Of a DNA stretch of 64,000 bases, positions 57,701-64,000 are shown piece by piece (position 1 is the first letter of the stretch; every line of letters begins with the position of its first letter). Source of the DNA: Rhineura floridana (lineage: Eukaryota; Chordata; Lepidosauria; Squamata; Rhineuridae); the NCBI RefSeq assembly GCF_030035675.1, contig NC_084482.1, forward strand, positions 73,197,120 to 73,261,119. Reading direction: 5' to 3'. Position numbers and translations under genes: made by a program. A model generated the notes under the pieces. It was not told where the DNA came from and made no database searches. It saw only the letters and a program-made list of their open reading frames with translations.

Positions 57701-60700
57701 CAGTTTCACAAACCATGGTTTGAAATTATTTTGTTAAAGATTAGTTAAAGATTTAGTTAATGATTAACCAGTTTGTTAGATTTACATAATACAACAAGCT
57801 GTGTTTAATCTAACACCCAAAGTGAAAGCCTCAGAACTCCTCCCAACTGCGCTGGAAGAGAGGGGAGCTTGCAAGCCCAAGACTCACTGTGGCTTATTCT
57901 TGTCATCCTAAGTTATAATAATATAATAATAATAATAATAATATTTTATTTTTATGCCGCCTATCTGGCCGAGTGAACGGCCACTCTATGGTTTAGAGCA
58001 ATGTCTGAACCAGGTCACTGAAAGATAAATTTACAAATAGGATACAGGCTGACCCCTACTGCCTTTTAGGCTGCATTCTACAAGTATCTTCAGACTAACT
58101 CTAACTTGCAGCCTCTAATGCCACCAATGACACAGGTTGGACAGGATGAGCAGACCCTATGGCATCAAGTCAGGTTATACACCTGCTGGCCTCTTCAGCA
58201 GTGTACTACCGCCTACTCCCTGACACAGTATCATGAAGAGGACAAGGCAGGAATGGAGAACCTGTGTCCCACCCAACAGACCCAGCCAGCATGGCCAATG
58301 GTCAGCAAATATGGGAGTCCAACAGTATCTGAAGGGCCACGGGCTCCTCATCCCCAACTTCAGGAATACTTGGCCGTAAAGGACAGGAAGAAGCTTGTGT
58401 TTTGAACACCTCATCATGTTTAGTCCATGTGAGCAAGACACTCTGTGATTACAGAGTTGCTTGGGATGCAAACCCAAATATGGAGTTGTTTACCACAAGG
58501 TGATGCATAAGGTCACTTTTTTAATAAAGTATCTGTCTTTGAAGTAATACAACTTCTATCCCAAAAGTGATGAATTTCTAACCAAACTTGTTTGTTGGAT
58601 TACAATAAAAAATTATTTTATGTATCACATCACATCCCATATATCTTTCTACTCCAAAATAAACATCCCCCAAGAATGTCCCGTTGAGAAATTTCCAAAG
58701 GAAATTTTAACAGCACACTTTGGCACAGTAGCCAAAAAGGTTGTCCACTACTGATTTAAAGCTATGCATCTGAAGTCCATGAGGTCCTACACACACAAGT
58801 AAAAGCATACAGAATTATCTGATATTCAATGCTCACTAAATATCGTAAAAAGAACAAACACAAAGACTTGCTAACAGATTAAAACATTATCAATTCAGTT
58901 GCATAGTTCATAATGAAAAGTTCAATAAGACCAGGGTAATTTATTCTCCCATCTTATACCAAGTTATAACTGGGTTATTTAGAGTGAGGTGGGGAACTTC
59001 AGGCCCAGGGGCTAAATACAGCTCTCCAGGCCTCTCCCTAGGTCAAGCGCTCACTCCCAATCCACAACCCTCACTGAGGCCCTGCTCCACACTCTCAAGT
59101 GCTTTTGCCTGGCTGCAATGTGTCCCTGAACGGTTACGCCTCTTGTCCGCTGGGATGGAGAGATGGAGGGGGGGTTGACATTTGCATAGCTAGCACATAC
59201 CCTACTATTCAAAGGTAAGTGTCACATCCATTGCTTTACCCACATTTGCTTCTGTTCCCACTGGCATGCCACCCCTAGAACATTGTCCACAATGAAAAGG
59301 AATGAAAAACGTTTCCCGTCATTATTTAGAGTATGTGGCGACATGACTGCTTCAGCTCAAATTGAAATGATTAGAAATTTAACTTTTTTTGAATGAAAGC
59401 TTGGATCCTCTGCATTTTGGTCAGAAGTCTTCATGAAAGTACTCAGGGGCCTAATATATTACCCAGTTTTACTTTATATCAACAAATAAATGAACACAAC
59501 ATTTAGTACTAGCCTATTTTCTACAAGGGTGAATTACATAATACTGATTTTCTTCCTCAGACAGGTGACTAAATCACAGCAAGAAATTAAGCCAACCAGA
59601 CCTTACCTGTTCAAACCTCTCATATCCAAATGCTCCATCACAAACAGGGTACCATTATCTTGCAAATCAATAACTTTTATAGGTTTAGGAACTTTCACCG
59701 TCTGTGTTTGCAAAATAGCACTTAAACTTGCCATTTCTCCATCAAACATTCTCCTGGCCTGTCAGATAAAATAGGTAGAAAACTTGTAAACACTTAAATA
59801 TAAAGTTTCTCCAATTCTCCTACCTAAGTCTCCCCCCCCCATCCCCTCTTCTGACACAGCCCTGGAAGGCCCCTTTTGGGGGCCTTCCACCAGGCTTGGC
59901 TTCCTAGCAGACCCCTGGCTGAGCAGGCAGAGTCCCAGCTCCACCACAGCTGAGCTGGGATGAGGGGCTTCTGCTAGTGGAGGTGTAACCCTGAGGGCTC
60001 AGCTAGAGGTTCACCATGTCTAACTCCCCTCAGCCCAGCATAAATAGCAGTTGGATTGTGCCCTTAGACAGTGTATTCACAGCAGGATGGCAAATTCAAT
60101 AGGTATATTGCAAGTTGAATTGCATCTGCTTGTCAAGAACTATACACATCTCCACGTAAGAGACGAAAATCAATATACATAGAGTCAACCTAACACACAA
60201 AAGCTCAACTCTTTTTTATGCTTTCAATGAGCCTGCACTCATGTTGACCTACAATAAGTATGAGAGTCCAAAGGTGAGACTAATGTAATTTACAGCTATC
60301 TTTAGATCCTACTGTATAGTCCCTATGGAAGCCAGCAATACAATTTCAGCTCCTTCCATTAGGTTTGTGACTCAAGAGTGGCCAACTAGGAACTGGAACT
60401 CAGAGATTAGTCCAAGGGCTGCTTCGAGCACAGGAATTCACATTAGTTGACCCACTTCTTCCTTACTGACCAAACCAGTTGCCAAGATAATCTGAAGAGA
60501 CCTTTTCCATGGTGCTGCATGTCCCTGAAATCTGTCTTGTGGCTACCTGGAGCAGGGTCTTTAACACAGCAGTACCTGCCAAGCAAAATATTCTTCCCTT
60601 AGATACAAGGAACGTGCTAACTTTATTTGTTTTCAGTGTAAGCTGTTGTTTTTGCCCAAGCATGTTCAAAGTAGTTGATGGTTATACATTTTATTGTGTT

Positions 60701-62293
60701 TTCTAGTCAAGTTGAACTGCATTTTATACTGCTTTTGTTGCTATTTTCTGTTTTGTTTCATGCTATTTTATGCCTTTTAATCTTGTGTACACTGCTTCAA
60801 AATTTAATACAGTTTAATACTAAATTTAAATGTAATATTAAGTTTATAAATATCTGAAATAATGGCAAATACTTATTTTTAAAGATGAAAGTGTGTGCCA
60901 GTGAACCATGCCCAATCAACAATTTGTCTAGTAATTTCAAAAGACACATTCTTCTTCCTCAGGTCTTATGTTTTTAGCAGGTACAATCTAAAAATAAGTA
61001 AAATATACATGAAGCAGCCCCAACTCAGAAACAGATAGAAGAATGGAAAGACAGACAAAAATGTAGGGTGCTACCTACCAAGTAGATAGAATATCCCACC
61101 TCCTCAACATACGCCAGATGTAAAAATAAAGAAGCCAGAAAAGGGAAGAAACAGAACCATAAGGATGTGCGTATAAGAAGCCAACAACACATCTGCCTTC
61201 TCAGCACTGAACCAGACACAATAGTGCATATACAAAACAACAGCTGACATTTAGCAAACTGCCAAGCTATCTCTGCTCATTCCTTATCGTAGCTCCCCCA
61301 CCTCTGCCAATAGCTCCCCCACCCCATCCCGCAAGTGACCATTTTATACTAGGAGATGAACAGGAATAAAAAGAGTACAATTAAATCCTCACACTGGGAA
61401 GCCCTTATAAATCTCAGATCAATACAAGCTGGGAGGAGTGAAAACAAAGCACTCTGCAGGCCATTATTATTATTTGTTACAGTTATACTCCTTCTTTTAT
61501 TTCAGGATAGAAACCCAAGGCGGCTTACATATGGTCCCCAGGCGGTCTCCCATCTAGGCACTGACCAGACCGGACGGGGCAGGGTGCTGTGCCTTCATAC
61601 CATAGCCTGGGAGTAAAGGAACTCTCGTTTCGTATTTCACACGTTTCACCGCAGACAGAACCCCAGGATTATAAATGCGATCCCAAGGCCCGGCTGAAAT
61701 TAAGCCGTCAAGATGTGGCGTAAACACTTTCTCAAAGAGAACCTTCACGTGCTGCGGCGGCGGGGCCTGCGGACACGGCAAAAAAACTACTCTCCAGCCC
61801 GCCAGCAACGCCTCCAGCAGGTCTACCAACAAACACACCGCAAGGCCACGGCACCACAACTCTTGTTCACCTGCTTTTTTCTGCCATCCCTCCTACACTT
61901 TTAAGACCTGTAGAGCAGAAGAAGCAAACAATTCAATAGCTACAGTTTTGGGAGGTGGGGAGAACCTCGCTCCCTGAATTTCTGCCTATGTCACAGGAGT
62001 CCTGTCCGGGGGCGAGGGCAGTGGCAAACAACAATTCCCTTTCCCTCTCCTTGTTACCTAAGTTTCGTAACAGGCTGACCCTTTGCTCATCACTCTCCCC
62101 CACCCTCGGTTCTCAACTGGAAGTTCTTCCCCCGTTCTTCTCCCTTCCCCACCTCCGCGCGGGAGTTCCTTTTCACGAAGACGAGCCCGTGGTCGGTGTG
62201 AAAACTCTCGCCATGGCTGATGCAGCCCCCACCCGAGTGGCCAGTAGGCCGCAGCACGGAAGTACCCAGCTCCCGCCGCAGACCGGCCTCCAT
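51444..62293 (-). CDS. FN3KRP: FN3KRP-type ketosamine-3-kinase (complete 6-exon gene)
   Basis: The family phosphorylates ketosamines on glycated proteins, which then fall off, so it repairs sugar damage in the cytosol. Six exons were traced with matching phases: 62293-62153, 59758-59607, 57249-57158, 56119-56037, 55438-55316, 51782-51444. They sum to 930 nt, 309 residues and a stop, exactly the human length. Visible motifs: P-loop GGGCIS with Cys24, ATP lysine K41 (VFVK), kinase loop HGDLW with D217, and the metal-site D234 (FDPAS). Most of the protein is closer to human FN3KRP than to FN3K (for example [12 protein letters not shown] and [12 protein letters not shown]), while [12 protein letters not shown] leans to FN3K. 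It could therefore be the single sauropsid ancestor-type gene. Introns carry hAT, LTR and SINE repeats. Confidence 0.93.
52100..52983. mobile_element. 884-bp non-autonomous hAT element with CpG-rich interior
   Basis: Terminal inverted repeats cagtggcgtacc and ggtacgcc-like complement tacgccactg, flanked by gtctacta (52092-52099) and gtctactg (52984-52991), 7 of 8 matching, as for hAT. A second inverted match is cacccggagcgga at both ends (direct in sequence, near each end). The interior is about 70% GC with many CpGs and long open frames on both strands, but no transposase-like motif. It lies in FN3KRP intron 5. Confidence 0.85.
53635..53790. repeat. hAT-like squamate repeat fragment
   Basis: ggggtgggaaacctcaggat, then ggcccttgggactctgccca and ggccacacctc, shared in layout with 58985-59190. 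Confidence 0.5.
54569..55074 (+). repeat. Solo-LTR-like repeat
   Basis: About 506 bp with TGTTG..CAACA ends, a TATA-like tataaaa near 54903, AATAAA near 54983 and a closing region after it, the layout of an LTR. No matching flanking duplication seen, so the ends are approximate. Fossil in FN3KRP intron 5, family not recognised. Confidence 0.45.
55316..55438 (-). CDS. FN3KRP: FN3KRP exon 5
   Basis: Residues 157-197, [20 protein letters not shown] then [11 protein letters not shown]. Confidence 0.94.
56037..56119 (-). CDS. FN3KRP: FN3KRP exon 4
   Basis: Residues 129-156, ending [17 protein letters not shown], nearly identical to human [14 protein letters not shown]. Confidence 0.93.
57158..57249 (-). 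CDS. FN3KRP: FN3KRP exon 3
   Basis: Residues 98-128, [20 protein letters not shown] and on. Acceptor tatag, donor gtaaat. Confidence 0.92.
57330..57485 (+). repeat. Retroposon 3' end
   Basis: T-rich stretch leading to gagtctttgaaccaaaagat, gggatagaaatattttaatg, an L2/SINE-type terminus just upstream (in gene orientation) of exon 3. Confidence 0.45.
57578..58010. repeat. MITE with GTTCAGACAT ends, carrying an inserted retroposon end
   Basis: gttcagacat at the left (57578-57587) and its exact complement atgtctgaac at the right (58001-58010). The interior holds many short mirrored aaaccatggttt-type pieces. An (AAT)n plus cgcctatctggccgagtg retroposon 3' end (57912-57995) sits near the right end. 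Confidence 0.65.
58250..58360. repeat. MITE, ACTACAACTCC family
   Basis: ggaatggagaacctgtgtcc, ccagcatggccaatggtcag, gggagtccaacagtatctga and agggccacgggctcctcatc. Confidence 0.5.
58985..59190. repeat. hAT-like squamate repeat
   Basis: gaggtggggaacttcaggcc, caggggctaaatacagctct and ttttgcctggctgcaatgtg, a well-known reptile repeat layout. Ends not fixed. Confidence 0.5.
59607..59758 (-). CDS. FN3KRP: FN3KRP exon 2
   Basis: Residues 48-97, [16 protein letters not shown] then [12 protein letters not shown] and [10 protein letters not shown], closely matching human FN3KRP. Confidence 0.93.
60460..60850 (+). repeat. Old L2-like LINE 3' end
   Basis: Decayed C-terminal-like block followed by a T-rich 3' region (gctattttatgccttttaat, cttgtgtacactgcttcaaa), similar to other L2 3' ends here. 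Confidence 0.35.
61464..61610 (-). repeat. 5S rRNA-derived SINE (5S-Sauria-like)
   Basis: Contains ccaggcggtctcccatctag and gcactgaccag, matching the reverse complement of the 5S rRNA internal promoter (box C area), next to a retroposon tail (cccaaggcggcttacatatg, ttattattatt). Only part of the 5S head is clear. Confidence 0.5.
61611..61870 (-). other. Unassigned CpG-rich open frame in FN3KRP intron 1
   Basis: Minus-strand frame with a hydrophobic stretch ([18 protein letters not shown]) and [20 protein letters not shown]. The plus strand also has a short frame ([18 protein letters not shown]). CpG-rich next to the promoter. I recognise neither. Confidence 0.25.
62153..62293 (-). CDS. FN3KRP: FN3KRP exon 1
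   Basis: Residues 1-47, starting [10 protein letters not shown], with GGGCISHG (Cys24) and VFVKRN (K41). Donor GAG|gtgggg. The surroundings are CpG-rich. Confidence 0.92.
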
Positions 62294-62480
62294 CCTTCAA
62301 GGAGCGGAGGAAAGAAGACCTGGCCGTTAAGGAGCAACCTACCCCGCACCCCACGCAATTGATAGGACGGTTGGAGTCACAATCCCCTCCCCGGAAGGCC
62401 TCTGTGCTGGCTCAGCCAATTAAAATGACAGGGCAACGCCAAGCCCCCAAGAGGAGAAAGTGCGCTTATCTGTAAGACGA
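62294..62480 (-). promoter_or_regulatory. FN3KRP upstream region
   Basis: CpG-bearing sequence directly before the FN3KRP start, with a CCAAT box at 62416-62420 (inverted relative to the gene). No TATA box seen. Confidence 0.4.
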
Positions 62481-62867
62481 TGTGTGCGATAGAGTAGGAT
62501 GCTGTTTCTTCAGCTTTTGAGGAAAAGTTAATTGGTCCTTTTTCTTCTCTTCCGATTTACGTGTCCTGTCTAAGGGGACCGACTTATTTTAAAGGCGTGA
62601 CCATCTTGAGGTCTCAGTATTTAACTTTTTTTCTTTGGTAGGTTAATAGAAAATAGAAATGTTTAAAAAACTACCGTTCAGTTTGTTTTTATTTTAATCA
62701 GAAGATTATATGTATGCGTGCCTCCCACCCACCATTAAATGGACTCCAGAATTCCTCAAAAGAATTTATTGCATGTTTGCTTGGCTCACCCTTGGCCTAC
62801 CTACTTAACAGTAACAAATGGCCCACAAAAGTAACAGCTCCATGCCTCTGCCTTCTATCACTGTTAA

Positions 62868-63430
62868 CAACATAAGAAGAGCCTGCTGGATCAGGCCAGT
62901 GGCCCATCTAGTCCAGCATCCTGTTCTCACAGTGGCCAACCAGGTGCCTGGGGGAAGCCCGCAAGCAGGACCCGAGTGCAAGAACACTCTCCCCTCCTGA
63001 GGCTTCCGGCAACTGGTTTTCAGAAGCATGCTGCCTCTGACTAGGGTGGCAGAGCACAGCCATCACGGCTAGTAGCCATTGATAGCCCTGTCCTCCATGA
63101 ATTTGTCTAATCTTCTTTTAAAGCCATCCAAGCTGGTGGCCATTACTGCATCTTGTGGGAGCAAATTCCATAGTTTAACTATGAGCTGAGTAAAGAAGTA
63201 CTTCCTTTTGTCTGTCCTGAATCTTCCAACATTCAGCTTCTTTGAATGTCCACGAGTTCTAGTATTATGAGAGAGGGAGAAGAACTTTTCTTTATCCACT
63301 TTCTCAATGCCATGCATAATTTTATACACTTCTATCATGTCTCCTCTGACCCGCCTTTTCTCTAAACTAAAAAGCCCCAAATGCTGCAACCTTTCCTCGT
63401 AAGGGAGTTGCTCCATCCCCTTGATCACTG
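62868..63430 (-). mobile_element. CR1 LINE, 3' fragment
   Basis: Minus-strand frame with the standard CR1 C-terminus: LPYEERLQHLGLFSLEKRR, then RGDMIEVYKIMHG, RTRGHSKKLNVGRFRTDKRK and LWNLLPQDAV, followed by the CR1 3' UTR. 5'-truncated. Upstream of FN3KRP. Confidence 0.9.
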
Positions 63431-64000
63431 TTGTGACTGGTAGCAAAATCTTGAGAGAATGGGACTGAACCGCAAACCAAAGAGCTCATTCTTGCGACCT
63501 GTGACCACCAGACTGTCTGGGTTGGGTTAATTCATCCAGAGTTAACTTGTAAACCCTGGCTGTATGAACCATCAGCTAACGCCTGCATTATTAAAATGAT
63601 AAGAAAAAAACACCCTTTACAGGCATGTCACCAGATATGTTGTGGTGAGGGGTCTTAAGGGGAAAAACCTAATGGGACAACAGCCAGAATATTAATATGC
63701 CCAGTCTAATATATTTAATTTGGTTTTGAACTTTAAATATTGTGGTCAAATATAAATATGCTCTCATTTTTTAAAGTTTTATAAAAGGGCCTGGTGCTTG
63801 TTTGTTAGCCTTTGCACAATAGCCATAACATGGGAATGCAAGTTTACTTTTTAGCAAGCAGGTATAGTAGTACATGTGTGCTTTTCCTGTATTCAGAAGT
63901 AAAAGGGATAGAAGTTCAGGGTTTTTTTAATGAAAGCTGAACATTCAGAGAAGGAGGGAGCCTGAAATATCCCTGAGGGAACCAGTCCCACAAGCCATTC
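63431..64000. other. Window end, nothing recognised
   Basis: AT-rich unique-looking sequence. No gene, repeat end or RNA gene visible. Confidence 0.4.

Overview
The window is vertebrate nuclear DNA from a squamate reptile, most likely a lizard. Two conserved intron-rich host genes sit in a dense repeat landscape of BovB (RTE), L2, CR1 and Vingi-like LINEs, tRNA-derived SINEs, hAT-type MITEs and LTR elements, a mix typical of lizards. Species cannot be named from the sequence alone. Layout: positions 563-34683 (minus strand) hold a complete ELAC2 gene, the long form of tRNase Z. I could place all 24 coding exons with matching phases. They total 2,514 coding bases (837 residues), close to the human 826. 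Positions 51444-62293 (minus strand) hold a complete six-exon FN3KRP-type gene (ketosamine-3-kinase, 309 residues). The two genes point the same way with about 16.8 kb between them. ELAC2 introns: intron 22 holds a 5'-truncated L2. Intron 19 holds a tRNA-SINE and an L2 scrap. Intron 16 holds an inverted pair of solo-LTR-like repeats and an exon-like GC-rich scrap. Intron 15 holds a truncated BovB. Intron 12 holds a long L2 with a small BovB nested in it. Intron 8 holds a full-length BovB inserted into an antisense Myb/SANT-like open frame. Between the genes: a 109-bp hAT MITE lies in the ELAC2 upstream region. A GC-rich composite repeat (about 37.4-38.8 kb) carries a 263-bp palindrome and ten perfect 23-bp repeats, each with a CRE palindrome and a GC box. 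A young Ty3/gypsy LTR element (39626-50348) has integrase before reverse transcriptase (Gmr1-like order) and is split by a 4.6-kb Vingi-like LINE. FN3KRP introns hold a solo-LTR-like repeat, an 884-bp hAT derivative with a CpG-rich interior, MITEs and a 5S-like SINE. A CR1 fragment lies upstream. The two host genes have unrelated jobs (tRNA 3' processing, and repair of glycated protein), so no operon-like logic applies. The rest is mobile DNA in several layers, whose order of insertion can be read from target-site duplications.
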